NCBI RefSeq assembly: GCF_016406085.1
Contig: NZ_JAEHFJ010000004.1
Span: 310,001 to 374,000 of the forward strand
DNA from: Aureibaculum flavum
GTDB lineage: Bacteria; Bacteroidota; Bacteroidia; Flavobacteriales; Flavobacteriaceae
Direction of reading: 5' to 3'
DNA: 64,000 bases
Shown here: positions 9,466 through 18,823 of the stretch, piece by piece
Layout: every line of letters starts with the position of its first letter
How positions within the stretch are numbered: position 1 is the stretch's first letter
The notes under the pieces: generated by a model
Told to the model about the DNA's origin: nothing
What the model saw: the letters and a program-made list of their open reading frames with translations, nothing else
Databases searched by the model: none
Position numbers and translations under genes: made by a program

Positions 9466-9923
9466 ATGGCAAACACCTACACACAAATTTATTTTCATAT
9501 TGTATTTGCCGTAAAAGGTCGTAACAATATAATTTTATCAAAATGGAAAGATGAATTGTATAAATACATATCAGGAATAATTTCTAACAAAAACCAAAAC
9601 TTTTTACTATTAACGGAATGCCAAACCATATTCATCTTTTAATTGGAACAAAGCCCAATTGTAATCTATCGGATTTGATCAGAGATATTAAATCAAATTC
9701 TTCCAAATGGATAAATGAAAAACAATTTATTAATGGAAAGTTTGAATGGCAAACTGGTTTTGGTGCATTTTCTATTGGTCAATCACAACTGCCTAAAATA
9801 ATCAATTACATTAAAAAACAAGAAGAACATCATAAAACAAAAACATTTAAAGAAGAATATATTAATTTTCTAAGTGCCTATGACATTGATTATAAAACGG
9901 AATATATTTTTAGCGACGATTAA
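9466..9923 (+). pseudogene. IS200/IS605-type Y1 transposase (RAYT-like), interrupted by one frameshift
   Basis: The frame from ATG at 9466 reads MANTYTQIYFHIVFAVKGR, the usual start of this transposase family, and continues to about position 9600. It then hits a stop, while the rest of the protein continues from there in the +3 frame (KLFTINGMPNHIHLLIG onward) to 9923. Adding one A in the AAAA run near 9597 would restore a continuous protein of about 152 aa. The HUH motif is HIH in MPNHIHLL; the catalytic tyrosine is probably that in INYIKKQEEHH. The enzyme would nick and rejoin single-stranded hairpin ends. As read here it is broken, unless the lost base is a sequencing error or is rescued by slippage. 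Confidence 0.85.
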
Positions 9924-10231
9924 TACCGCTCCTATGGAGCTTAAATGAAAAATGGCATTATTTTTCTATTAACATGTTACTCCTCTGGAGCTTAAAAAAA
10001 AGTTATATATAAACCCTTTCTTCTCATTGAAAATCTACAAATTGAATATTTCTTGCTAATATTTTCCTTAAAGATCAGTCCTCTACTACAATTAATCCAA
10101 TAATCACTTTCCTTTCTTTAAAACAACGATCGAAATATCATTTTCCTCCACAAGGTATAATATTAGTTAAGCTATCAGGAAATTCAACCTTTCTTAAGTC
10201 ATGGTTATTTCTAGACATACACTAATTTAAT
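9924..10231. other. 308-bp gap: transposase right end, hairpins and a degenerate reading frame
   Basis: The left third belongs to the mobile element: the palindrome GCTCC-TAT-GGAGC at about 9929-9941, the right inverted repeat 9961-9983 and another CTCC-TCT-GGAG hairpin at about 9981-9991. The rest, on the minus strand just past dnaB, has an ATG at 10218 followed by 26 sense codons (starting MSRNNHDLRKVEFPDSL), a TGA, then about 21 and 16 more codons separated by further TGAs in the same frame. This may be a decayed short gene; I do not recognise it. Confidence 0.45.
9961..9983. repeat. Right inverted repeat flanking the transposase
   Basis: Reverse-complement partner of 9398-9420 (19 of 23 positions, inner 12 perfect). 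It runs into a CTCC/GGAG palindrome. Inverted, hairpin-bearing repeats on both sides of a single Y1 transposase fit the arrangement of REP-associated tyrosine transposases. Confidence 0.6.
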
Positions 10232-11752
10232 TTAAAACGGAACATCACCATCATCATCATCTGGTGCCGCAACATCTCCAAAAGCATCTTGTGGATTTTG
10301 TGGCGTGATGAAATCATTCATTTTAGATTGAAATTCACTTGAAAACGACTCTTCTAAATCTGAGAATAATGCTAAATGGCCTGTAAATTTTAAACGTATA
10401 TTTTCCAATCCACCATTTCTGTGTTTGGCTACAATAAACTCAGCTTGTCCTTCACACGGACTGTGATCATCATCATCCCACTCGGTTAAACCATAATACT
10501 CTGGTCTGAATATAAAAGATACAATATCTGCATCTTGCTCAATCGCTCCAGATTCACGTAAATCTGATAGTAACGGACGCTTACTTCCACCACGTGTTTC
10601 CACAGCACGAGATAATTGTGATAGTGCAATTACAGGGATACTTAATTCTTTTGCTAATGCTTTTAAGTTTCTAGAGATGGTAGAGATTTCCTGTTCTCTA
10701 TTTCCACCGCCCTTATTTATATTACCTGCAGTCATTAATTGCAAATAATCAATAATAATTATTTTAACACCATGTTGTGACGCCAAACGTCTTGCTTTGG
10801 CACGTAAATCAAAAATAGATAAGGAAGGCGTATCATCAATAAAAATAGGTGCTTTTGATAAGTTTTTAACCTTTACATTTAATTGTTCCCATTCATGTGG
10901 TTGTAAATCACCTTTTCTTAACTTACCAGATGAAATTCCTGTTTCACTAGAAATCATCCTTGTAATTAATTGAACAGAACTCATCTCCAAAGAAAATATG
11001 GCTACGGGTGTATCAAAATCTATCGCCACATTTTTGGCCATAGACATTACAAATGCCGTTTTACCCATACCTGGTCTCGCTGCTAATATCACTAAATCTG
11101 AAGGTTGCCAACCAGACGTTAATGCATCTAATTTTGAGAATCCAGATGGCACACCACTCATCCCCTCTTTATTAGATATTTCTTCAATCTTTTTAAGGGC
11201 TTGAGATACCAAACCTTCGGCCGCTTCTGAACTTTTCTTTAAGTTTCCTTGAGTAACTTCAAATAATTTAGTTTCGGCAGAATCTAATAAATCAAATACA
11301 TCAGAAGTTTCATCATAAGCTTCATCTATAATTTCACTTGAAATACTAATTAAACGTCTTTGAATGTATTTTTGAATTATAATACGAGCATGGAATTCAA
11401 TGTGTGCAGAAGATGCTACTTTTTGAGTAAGACCAATAAGGTAAAAATCGCCACCGGCACTCTCTAGCTGACCATCTTTTTTTAACTGACTAGAAACCGT
11501 CAATAAATCTATAGGTTCAGATTCATTAAACAACTTAAAAATAGCATCAAAGATAATTTGATGCGACTGTTTATAGAACGCCTCTGCATGTAAAATGTCA
11601 ATTACATCATCAACACCTTTTTTATCAATCATCATAGCCCCCAATACAGCTTCCTCTAAATCAACTGCTTGTGGTGGTAACTTGCCTTTTTCTAGGTTAA
11701 TTAAAGTACCTTTATTGGCTTTTTTAGTTCTAACAGGTTGTACGTTTTCCAT
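10232..11752 (-). CDS. dnaB: Replicative DNA helicase DnaB
   Basis: Hexameric helicase that unwinds DNA ahead of the replication fork and recruits primase. The N-terminal DnaB domain (LPPQAVDLEEAVLGAMMIDKKG) is followed by the RecA-like ATPase: Walker A ARPGMGKTAFV near residue 225, Walker B IIIIDYLQLM, and the SRAVETRGG, LSDLRESGAIEQDAD block. 506 aa, normal length, no intein. The C-terminus is acidic (DDDDGDVPF), common in this phylum. Single gene, divergent from the DUF3810 gene. Confidence 0.95.
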   Translation of the reverse strand: MENVQPVRTKKANKGTLINLEKGKLPPQAVDLEEAVLGAMMIDKKGVDDVIDILHAEAFYKQSHQIIFDAIFKLFNESEPIDLLTVSSQLKKDGQLESAGGDFYLIGLTQKVASSAHIEFHARIIIQKYIQRRLISISSEIIDEAYDETSDVFDLLDSAETKLFEVTQGNLKKSSEAAEGLVSQALKKIEEISNKEGMSGVPSGFSKLDALTSGWQPSDLVILAARPGMGKTAFVMSMAKNVAIDFDTPVAIFSLEMSSVQLITRMISSETGISSGKLRKGDLQPHEWEQLNVKVKNLSKAPIFIDDTPSLSIFDLRAKARRLASQHGVKIIIIDYLQLMTAGNINKGGGNREQEISTISRNLKALAKELSIPVIALSQLSRAVETRGGSKRPLLSDLRESGAIEQDADIVSFIFRPEYYGLTEWDDDDHSPCEGQAEFIVAKHRNGGLENIRLKFTGHLALFSDLEESFSSEFQSKMNDFITPQNPQDAFGDVAAPDDDDGDVPF

Positions 11753-11846
11753 TGTGGCAAATGTAATTTTTTCTTTTTCAATTTTACTCTAAAATACGAT
11801 TATATTTGAACAGAAACTGTTAACAAGTCATATATTTGTTAATAAG

Positions 11847-11876
11847 TTTGACAACTATAATTTTTAAGTATTTTTG
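11847..11876 (+). promoter_or_regulatory. Bacteroidota promoter for the DUF3810 gene
   Basis: TTTG at 11847-11850 and TATTTTTG at 11869-11876 are separated by 18 nt, matching the -33/-7 consensus. The -7 element ends only 4 bp before the ATG at 11881, so the mRNA would be leaderless or nearly so. Confidence 0.6.
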
Positions 11877-11880
11877 ACCT

Positions 11881-12954
11881 ATGAAGAAACTAACCGTATA
11901 TCAATTACTTAGCCTATTGCTAGTTGTACAAATACTTTTAGTAAAATTACTTTCACACTTTCCAAATACAATTGATCTTTATTATTCAAATGGAATTTAT
12001 CCAATTATTTCCAACATTTTTAGGTTTACATTTAGCTGGATACCATTTTCTGTTGGAGATATACTTTATTTTTTAATAGGGTTATCACTCTTAATTGGTA
12101 TCGTGAAATGGATTAAAAGTAAATTCAAAAATACTTGGCAGGAGCTTTTTAAATTAGGTGCTTATGTATCAGTTTTTTATTTTTTGTTTCATTTTTTATG
12201 GGGATTAAACTATTATCGAAATTCCTTATATACCAATCTAAAACTTGACAAAAAACAAATTACCATCGAAAACTTAAGTGAACTCACTGAAAAACTTTTG
12301 GAAAATTTAAAACGGACACAACATCAACTGGTATCAAATGATAGTTTAGCAGTAGTTGTTCCATACTCTAAAACGGAAATATTAGAAAAAACTCAATTGG
12401 CCTATACGGCCTTAACTGAAGAGTTTCCTGTTTATAATTACAAAAATGTATCTTTAAAAAAATCACTTTTTAGTTTGCCTCTAAGTTATATGGGCTTTGC
12501 TGGATACTTAAATCCCATTTCGGGTGAAGCACAAGTCAATAGCTATGTTCCGAAAGTTAATTTACCCGCCATTACCTGTCATGAAGTTGCTCATCAATTG
12601 GGAATTGGTTTTGAAGATGAAGCCAATTTTATAGGGTTCTTAGCTGCTACGAAAAGTAATGATCTTTATTTTAATTATTCCGCTTATCTAAAAGCTCTAC
12701 GATTCTCAATTGCTGGTTTATACATTCTAGATGAAAACGCAGCCCAATCATATATTGAAAAAATACCTAAAGGTGTATTGAAAAACATTAAGCAGTCTGA
12801 AGAGTTCTGGTTAGCTTATCAAAATAAATTGGAGCCTTTTTTTAAATTATTTTATGATGGTTATCTAAAAGCCAATCAACAAAAAGAAGGGATGAAAACA
12901 TATAGTAGAATGGTAAATTTATTAATTGCTTATGATCAGAAATATGGGATTTAA
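11881..12954 (+). CDS. DUF3810 family membrane protein, probable zinc metallopeptidase
   Basis: 357 aa. Three hydrophobic segments in the first 110 residues (about 8-27, 58-76, 92-108) anchor a C-terminal domain with H235-E-V-A-H239, an HExxH zinc motif, followed at E246-D-E by a likely third ligand (gluzincin style). This matches family DUF3810, widespread in Bacteroidota and with no assigned substrate. The strong promoter immediately upstream and lack of tight neighbours suggest a single-gene unit. Proteolytic activity is an inference from the motif. Confidence 0.8.
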   Translation: MKKLTVYQLLSLLLVVQILLVKLLSHFPNTIDLYYSNGIYPIISNIFRFTFSWIPFSVGDILYFLIGLSLLIGIVKWIKSKFKNTWQELFKLGAYVSVFYFLFHFLWGLNYYRNSLYTNLKLDKKQITIENLSELTEKLLENLKRTQHQLVSNDSLAVVVPYSKTEILEKTQLAYTALTEEFPVYNYKNVSLKKSLFSLPLSYMGFAGYLNPISGEAQVNSYVPKVNLPAITCHEVAHQLGIGFEDEANFIGFLAATKSNDLYFNYSAYLKALRFSIAGLYILDENAAQSYIEKIPKGVLKNIKQSEEFWLAYQNKLEPFFKLFYDGYLKANQQKEGMKTYSRMVNLLIAYDQKYGI

Positions 12955-13108
12955 TTATCAAAAAACTTAAGTGACAAGCTTAGAATTTAAGAAATGATAA
13001 TTCCTTTTAAAAATCCTTAAAGAAATGTTAATTTTAACGATATCTTAACTCAACTAGCTAATTATCTATATTTTTAGAAATCTAATTTAACCAAACTCTT
13101 AATATTGT

Positions 13109-16087
13109 ATGAAATCTAAATTATATAGACTACCGTTTAGGCTATTCTTTTGTTTAACTTTTTTAAGTTTCACAGCACTTACTGCTCAAGAATATTTTCC
13201 TAAAAACGATGGTGTTAAAACAAAAATCACAAATTATACGGCTTTTACTAATGCTACTATAATTGTAAGTCCCGCACAAACCATAAGAAAGGGTACACTC
13301 CTTATTAAGGATGGAAAAATAACTAATGTTGGTTCTAATATTTCCATTCCAAAAAACACGATTAGCATTGACCTTGAAGGCAAAAGTATTTATCCTTCTT
13401 TCATTGATGTCTATTCCAACTTTGGAATTTCAGAAACAAAACCGCAACGTCGTAGTTTTGGTCAAGCTCCACAATATGATACTAACCGTAAAGGATATTA
13501 TTGGAATGAACATATTAGAGCGGAAACTAATGCTTTAGATGTCTTTAACTTTGATTCTAAAAAGGCAGAAGAACTTCGTAATGCCGGATTTGGAGTTGTA
13601 AACACCCATATGCAGGACGGAATTGTACGAGGAAACGGAATTTTAGTAGCTCTAAACTCAGAAGGCTCTAATGCGGATAGGTTATTAGATGTTAATTCTG
13701 CCCAATACTTATCTTTTAATAAGAGTAGTGTTTCAAAACAAGTATATCCAACTTCTTTAATGGGAGCCATGGCATTACTTCGTCAAGTATATATTGACGC
13801 TGATTGGTATGCCAAAGGAACTATTGATACTAAAGATTTAACACTTGAAGCTTTTAATACCAATAAAAATTTAAAACAAATATTTTATGCTGGTGATAAA
13901 CACAATGCTTTACGAGCTGATAAAATAGGTGATCAGTTTGGTGTTCAATACACCATAGTGGGTCAGGGAAATGAATATCAATTGGTAAATGAAATTAAAA
14001 AAACAAACGCTACCTATATCATTCCGATAAACTTTCCAAAAGCTTATGATGTTTCGAACCCATATCAGGCTGATTATATCAATTTAGAAGATATGCGATA
14101 TTGGAATCAAGCACCTACAAATTTAAGTGTGTTAGCCAAAAACAATGTTCCTTTTTCATTGACAACGCATAGTTTAAAGTCCTTAAAAGATTTTACAAAA
14201 AATTTACAAAAAGCAATTGATTACGGATTAGATAAAACAAAAGCTTTAGAAGCATTAACTACAATTCCTGCACAAATATTAGGTAAGAGCAATCAAATTG
14301 GTACCTTAGGTAAAGGAATGCAAGCCAATTTTTTAATTACGGATGGCGATATTTTTGATTCCAACACAAAATTGTACGAAAATTGGGTGCAAGGAACCAA
14401 AAATGTAATTAAAGACATGTCTGTTAAAGATTTATCAGGAAACTACACCTTGAACTTAGATGGGAAGACATATGACCTTACTTTTACTGGTGAAGCAAAT
14501 AAACCAAAAGCAACCATAAAAAGAGATACCATTAAACTAAAAGGTAGTGCCACTTATAATGACAATTGGTTAGGTCTAATACTATCTGATAAAGGTGATA
14601 ATATTCAGCTTAGTGCTCGAATTCAATCTGATTCTGATAATATTAACGGTAATGCTCAATTGGCAAATGGTAAAACAGTTAACTGGTCGGCGATAAAAAA
14701 GCCTTCTACATCAAAAGAAAAGAAGGATAAAAAGAATAAAAATTTGCGAGAGATTATGCCATTAACCTTTCCAAATATAGGATATGGGCTTTCAGAAAAA
14801 CCAAAAGAAGAAACCATGCTATTTAAAAATGCAACGGTTTGGACAAATGAAAATGAAGGAATTCTTAAAAATACAGACGTATTAATTAAAAATGGAAAAA
14901 TTGCTAAGGTTGGATCTAATTTATCAGCAGGTTCTGCCACTGTTATTGATGCTACCGGTAAACATTTAACGGCTGGTATCATTGATGAACATACACATGT
15001 TGCTGCTCAATCGGTTAATGAGGCTGGGCAAAATTCAAGTGCAGAAGTTTCCATTGAAGATAATATTGATAGTGAAGATATTAATATCTATAGAAATCTA
15101 GGTGGTGGTGTAACTTCAATGCAAATCTTACATGGTTCTGCTAATCCAATTGGCGGACGCTCAGCCATTGTAAAATTAAAATGGGGTGAAATTGGTGATG
15201 AAATGATTTATACCAATTCTCCAAAATTCATAAAATTTGCTTTAGGTGAAAATGTAAAGCAATCAAGATATCCAACGACAACAAACAGATTTCCACAATC
15301 GAGAATGGGAGTTGAGCAAATGCTCACTGATTATTTTCAACGAGCCAAAGAATATGATGCTGTTAAAAAAAGTGGCACACCTTTTAGAAAAGATATTGAA
15401 ATGGAAGTATTAGCTGAAATTTTAAATAAAGAGCGTTTTATTACGGCTCACTCTTATGTACAGAGTGAAATTAATATGTTAATGAAAGTAGCAGAAAAAT
15501 TTAATTTTAATATCAATACACTTACGCACATATTAGAAGGGTATAAAGTGGCTGATAAAATGAAAGCACATGGTGCAGGTGGTTCTACTTTTTCTGATTG
15601 GTGGTCTTACAAATACGAAGTTAATGATGCCATACCTTATAATGCATCTATTATGCATAATGTTGGTATTATAACCGCTATTAATTCTGATGATAGAGAA
15701 ATGTCTCGACGGTTAAATCAAGAAGCTGCTAAAACCGTAAAATATGGAGGTGTGTCTGAAGAAGATGCTTGGAAGTTTGTCACGCTTAATCCTGCTAAAT
15801 TATTGCATATTGATGATAGAGTTGGTAGTATTAAAGTTGGTAAAGATGCTGACGTTGTATTATGGACAGACCATCCGCTATCTATATATGCGAAGGCAGA
15901 AAAAACAATGATTGAAGGAAAGGTATATTTTGACTTAGAAAAAGACAAATTACAACGATCTAAAATTCAAAAAGAACGTACACAACTCATCAATATGATG
16001 TTGAACGAAAAAAGTGGAGGTGCTCCTACACAGGCACCTAGAAGAAGAGTAAAACAAGAATTACATTGCGATACAATCAACTATTAA
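13109..16087 (+). CDS. Exported two-domain amidohydrolase; first domain lacks metal-binding histidines
   Basis: 992 aa with a signal peptide (ending near SFTALTAQE). Two amidohydrolase-superfamily units are fused. In the first (about 40-440) the strand-1 metal motif DxHxH is replaced by D100-V-Y102-S-N104, so it is unlikely to bind metal in the usual way. In the second (about 570-965) D626-E-H628-T-H630 is intact, with downstream histidines (ITAHSYVQ, THILEG, IMHNVG) and the catalytic Asp in INSDDRE, as in imidazolonepropionase-like enzymes. The linker carries a beta-rich stretch and a KKDKKNK tract. The substrate is unknown; a cyclic amide or peptide-derived compound in the periplasm is plausible. 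Confidence 0.85.
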   Translation: MKSKLYRLPFRLFFCLTFLSFTALTAQEYFPKNDGVKTKITNYTAFTNATIIVSPAQTIRKGTLLIKDGKITNVGSNISIPKNTISIDLEGKSIYPSFIDVYSNFGISETKPQRRSFGQAPQYDTNRKGYYWNEHIRAETNALDVFNFDSKKAEELRNAGFGVVNTHMQDGIVRGNGILVALNSEGSNADRLLDVNSAQYLSFNKSSVSKQVYPTSLMGAMALLRQVYIDADWYAKGTIDTKDLTLEAFNTNKNLKQIFYAGDKHNALRADKIGDQFGVQYTIVGQGNEYQLVNEIKKTNATYIIPINFPKAYDVSNPYQADYINLEDMRYWNQAPTNLSVLAKNNVPFSLTTHSLKSLKDFTKNLQKAIDYGLDKTKALEALTTIPAQILGKSNQIGTLGKGMQANFLITDGDIFDSNTKLYENWVQGTKNVIKDMSVKDLSGNYTLNLDGKTYDLTFTGEANKPKATIKRDTIKLKGSATYNDNWLGLILSDKGDNIQLSARIQSDSDNINGNAQLANGKTVNWSAIKKPSTSKEKKDKKNKNLREIMPLTFPNIGYGLSEKPKEETMLFKNATVWTNENEGILKNTDVLIKNGKIAKVGSNLSAGSATVIDATGKHLTAGIIDEHTHVAAQSVNEAGQNSSAEVSIEDNIDSEDINIYRNLGGGVTSMQILHGSANPIGGRSAIVKLKWGEIGDEMIYTNSPKFIKFALGENVKQSRYPTTTNRFPQSRMGVEQMLTDYFQRAKEYDAVKKSGTPFRKDIEMEVLAEILNKERFITAHSYVQSEINMLMKVAEKFNFNINTLTHILEGYKVADKMKAHGAGGSTFSDWWSYKYEVNDAIPYNASIMHNVGIITAINSDDREMSRRLNQEAAKTVKYGGVSEEDAWKFVTLNPAKLLHIDDRVGSIKVGKDADVVLWTDHPLSIYAKAEKTMIEGKVYFDLEKDKLQRSKIQKERTQLINMMLNEKSGGAPTQAPRRRVKQELHCDTINY

Positions 16088-16098
16088 AACTTGACAAA

Positions 16099-17394
16099 AT
16101 GAAAATAATAAAAAATATAGTTGCCAGTCTTTTGTTCGTTTTTACAATTCAACTAACAGCACAACAAACGCCGGCAGATAAACAATCTGAAGTAATTACA
16201 ATAGTAGGTGCCACAGCACATATAGGTAATGGAGAAATTATAGAAAATAGTGTCATTACATTTGAAAATGGAAAAATTACAGCTATTGATAATGCTGCTA
16301 CAACCAATACGAGCGGTAAAATTATTGATGCCAAAGGCAAACATGTTTATCCTGGATTTATAATGCCAAATTCAACTTTAGGTTTAGGTGAAATTGACGC
16401 TGTAAAAGCTTCTGTTGACCAATCAGAAATTGGAGGGGTAATTCCACATGTTAGAAGTTTAATTGCCTATAATGCAGAATCTAAAGTTGTAGAAAGTATG
16501 CGACCTAATGGTGTATTATTGGCTCAAATCACACCAAGAGGTGGTAGAATTTCTGGAACATCTTCTGTTGTGCAACTTGATGCTTGGAATTGGGAAGATG
16601 CTGCTGTAAAAGTTGATGATGGTATACATTTAAACTGGCCCAATAGCTTTTCTAATGGTAGACGTAGATTTGGTGAAGAACCTGGAATAAAACCAAATAA
16701 AGATTATGGCAAACAAGTTGAAGAAATTAAACAGTTTTTGGTAGGTGCCAAAACATATAAATTAAGTAGTGAATCTACCAAAAACTTACCATTTGAAGCT
16801 TCGTTAGGTTTATTTGATGGAGCTAAAAAATTATATATTCATGCTGATAATGCACGTGAAATTATTGATGCTGTAACATTTTCAAAAGAAATGGGTGTGA
16901 AAAATGTTGTTATCGTAGGAGGATATGAAGCGAATAAAACCATTGATATACTTAAAAAGCATTCCATTCCAGTATTAGTGCAAAGAACACAAAGTTTACC
17001 AAACCATAATGATGATAACTATGATTTTCCGTATAAACTCCCTAAACTGTTGACTGATGCAGGAATTTTAGTGGGTTTAGAAAATAGTGGTTCAATGGAA
17101 CGAATGAATAGTAGAAACTTACCCTTTTATGCCGGCCAAGTAGTTGGTCAAGGTCTTGATAAAGAAAAAGCATTGCAACTAATCACAGGCAATACGGCAA
17201 AAATTTTAGGTATTGATAAAGATTATGGTACTTTAGAAGTTGGTAAAAGTGCCACTTTATTTATTAGTGAAGGTGATGCTCTAGATATGCGTACCAATCA
17301 ATTATCACATGCTTATATTGATGGTCGGCTATTAAGTTTAGAAACCCATCAAACAGAATTGTGGAAGAGATACAGTAATAAATATAGTAAATAG
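16099..17394 (+). CDS. Exported amidohydrolase-like protein without the HxH metal motif
   Basis: 431 aa from ATG at 16099; the open frame extends to 16066 inside the preceding gene, but MKIIKNIVASLLFVFTIQLTAQ is a clear signal peptide, so 16099 is chosen. The N-terminal amidohydrolase beta sandwich (GATAHIGNGEIIENSVITFENGKITAID) and the C-terminal return (LEVGKSATLFISEGDALDMR) are typical, but strand 1 reads HVYPGFIMPNSTLG, with no HxH. It resembles the degenerate first half of its neighbour and lies 11 bp after it, so the two products may pair. Tandem TAGAGAA repeats begin at its stop codon. Confidence 0.8.
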   Translation: MKIIKNIVASLLFVFTIQLTAQQTPADKQSEVITIVGATAHIGNGEIIENSVITFENGKITAIDNAATTNTSGKIIDAKGKHVYPGFIMPNSTLGLGEIDAVKASVDQSEIGGVIPHVRSLIAYNAESKVVESMRPNGVLLAQITPRGGRISGTSSVVQLDAWNWEDAAVKVDDGIHLNWPNSFSNGRRRFGEEPGIKPNKDYGKQVEEIKQFLVGAKTYKLSSESTKNLPFEASLGLFDGAKKLYIHADNAREIIDAVTFSKEMGVKNVVIVGGYEANKTIDILKKHSIPVLVQRTQSLPNHNDDNYDFPYKLPKLLTDAGILVGLENSGSMERMNSRNLPFYAGQVVGQGLDKEKALQLITGNTAKILGIDKDYGTLEVGKSATLFISEGDALDMRTNQLSHAYIDGRLLSLETHQTELWKRYSNKYSK

Positions 17395-17440
17395 AGAATA
17401 GAGAATAGAGAATAGAGAATAGTAAATAGTAAATAGAGAA
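17385..17440. repeat. Eight-unit heptanucleotide tandem repeat (TAGAGAA/TAGTAAA)
   Basis: Exactly 56 bp: one TAGTAAA, four TAGAGAA, two TAGTAAA and one TAGAGAA. The array starts inside the last codons of the amidohydrolase gene, whose TAG stop is the first base triplet of unit two. Because seven is not a multiple of three, successive units place TAG in all three forward frames. Confidence 0.85.
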
Positions 17441-17523
17441 AATTAAAAAAACCTCAAATTTAAAACACACGATTGATAAGTGGTAGTAACAATACAATAC
17501 TCCATGTCTCATATAATAAAAAA

Positions 17524-18312
17524 ATGCATAAAGAAATAACAAGCATAAACAATAGTTTTATAAAAGAAATTGTTCAATTACAAAGCAAGTCTCGTGTTAG
17601 AAAAAATACGGGACGTTTTGTTATTGAAGGGAAAAGAGAAGTTTCATTAGCCATAAAGGGTAATTATGAAGTATTGCAACTACTCTATTGTGATGAAATT
17701 TACACCGATTCTAATCTCGATGATTTTCAAACTGAAATTATTAAAATAAGTAAGGAAGTTTATCAAAAAATAGCTCAACGCGATTCTACGGAAGGTATAA
17801 TTGCTATTGCTACCAGTAAAAATTTCAGTTTGACCTCATTAAAATTAACCTCAAAAAATCCATTAATTTTAGTGGCTGAGGCTCCTGAAAAACCAGGTAA
17901 TATTGGTGCTTTATTACGGACAGCTGATGCTGCACATGTTGACGCTGTATTAATTGCCAACCCTAAAACGGATATGTTTAATCCGAATATTATTAGGTCT
18001 AGTGTAGGCTGCGTGTTTACAAATCAAATCGCCACAGGTACCACAACTGAAATAATTACATATCTAAAGGAAAACAATATAAATATTTACTGTGCCGCGT
18101 TAACAGCATCTAAATCTTATGAAAAAGTTGATTATTCTGAGGCTTCCGCAATAGTCGTGGGTACAGAAGCAACTGGATTAAGTGAAGAATGGCTAAATAA
18201 CTCCACACAAAATATAATAATACCAATGCAAGGACAAATAGATTCATTAAATGTTTCTGTTTCCGCTGCAATTCTTATTTTTGAAGCCAAAAGACAACGT
18301 AAATTTGCCTAA
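17524..18312 (+). CDS. SpoU/TrmH-family RNA 2'-O-methyltransferase
   Basis: SPOUT-class methyltransferase. The N-terminal substrate-binding domain (SINNSFIKEIVQLQSKSRVRKNTGRFVIEGKREV, read in parts) is of the L30e-like SpoU_sub_bind type. The three SpoU motifs are EAPEKPGNIGALLRTADA, VVGTEATGLSEEW and IPMQGQIDSLNVSVSAAI. ATG at 17524 gives 262 aa; the frame is open further upstream from 17473, but the homologous part begins at 17524. The target (23S rRNA or tRNA ribose) cannot be decided from sequence. Confidence 0.88.
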   Translation: MHKEITSINNSFIKEIVQLQSKSRVRKNTGRFVIEGKREVSLAIKGNYEVLQLLYCDEIYTDSNLDDFQTEIIKISKEVYQKIAQRDSTEGIIAIATSKNFSLTSLKLTSKNPLILVAEAPEKPGNIGALLRTADAAHVDAVLIANPKTDMFNPNIIRSSVGCVFTNQIATGTTTEIITYLKENNINIYCAALTASKSYEKVDYSEASAIVVGTEATGLSEEWLNNSTQNIIIPMQGQIDSLNVSVSAAILIFEAKRQRKFA

Positions 18313-18360
18313 ATCTTTCTTTTAGAAATCGTTTATAACTATCTGAATATTTTTTACAGT

Positions 18361-18819
18361 ATGACAAAAATTCAATTCCTATTTGTTTCCCTTTTAATTC
18401 TTTTATTAACAAGTTGTGGATCTTCTAAAAAAGCAGCGGCTGTATCCAAGGTTGAGTTTGAATTAGAAAAACAATATCAACTCTATAAAGGAGTTCCTTA
18501 TAAATATGGTGGTACCGATAGAAGAGGCTTTGATTGTTCTGGTTTTGTAGGTAAAGTGTATAAAGATGGCTTAAAAACACAGCTACCAAGAATGACGAAG
18601 GACATGGCTACTATGGGGAAAAAAGTTTCCAAACATAGTTTAAAACCTGGTGATTTAATATTTTTCAGACCTTCTAGAAAATATCGACATGTGGGTATCT
18701 ATGTTGGAGACAACCTATTTATGCACAGTTCTACTTCTAAAGGTATAATCAAATCTAAGTTGGATAACGTGTATTGGAAAAAGAAATTCCGTTATGCAAA
18801 ACGTATTTTAATTTATTAA
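18361..18819 (+). CDS. NlpC/P60 family cell-wall endopeptidase lipoprotein
   Basis: 152 aa. A lipobox LLLTSC19 marks a lipoprotein. The NlpC/P60 fold follows with catalytic C59 in GFDCSGFVGK, the HVGIYVGDN histidine about 50 residues later and a downstream polar residue (H in FMHSS). Such enzymes cut D-Glu-mDAP type bonds in peptidoglycan stem peptides. It comes 48 bp after the rRNA methyltransferase and 4 bp before the M48 protease ATG, so it is likely co-transcribed with the latter. Confidence 0.88.
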   Translation: MTKIQFLFVSLLILLLTSCGSSKKAAAVSKVEFELEKQYQLYKGVPYKYGGTDRRGFDCSGFVGKVYKDGLKTQLPRMTKDMATMGKKVSKHSLKPGDLIFFRPSRKYRHVGIYVGDNLFMHSSTSKGIIKSKLDNVYWKKKFRYAKRILIY

Positions 18820-18823
18820 TTTG

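Noticed and set aside
17385-17440. CRISPR array or phase-variable coding repeat
   Set aside because: Units are 7 bp without spacers and lie at or beyond the stop codon, so they cannot change a protein.
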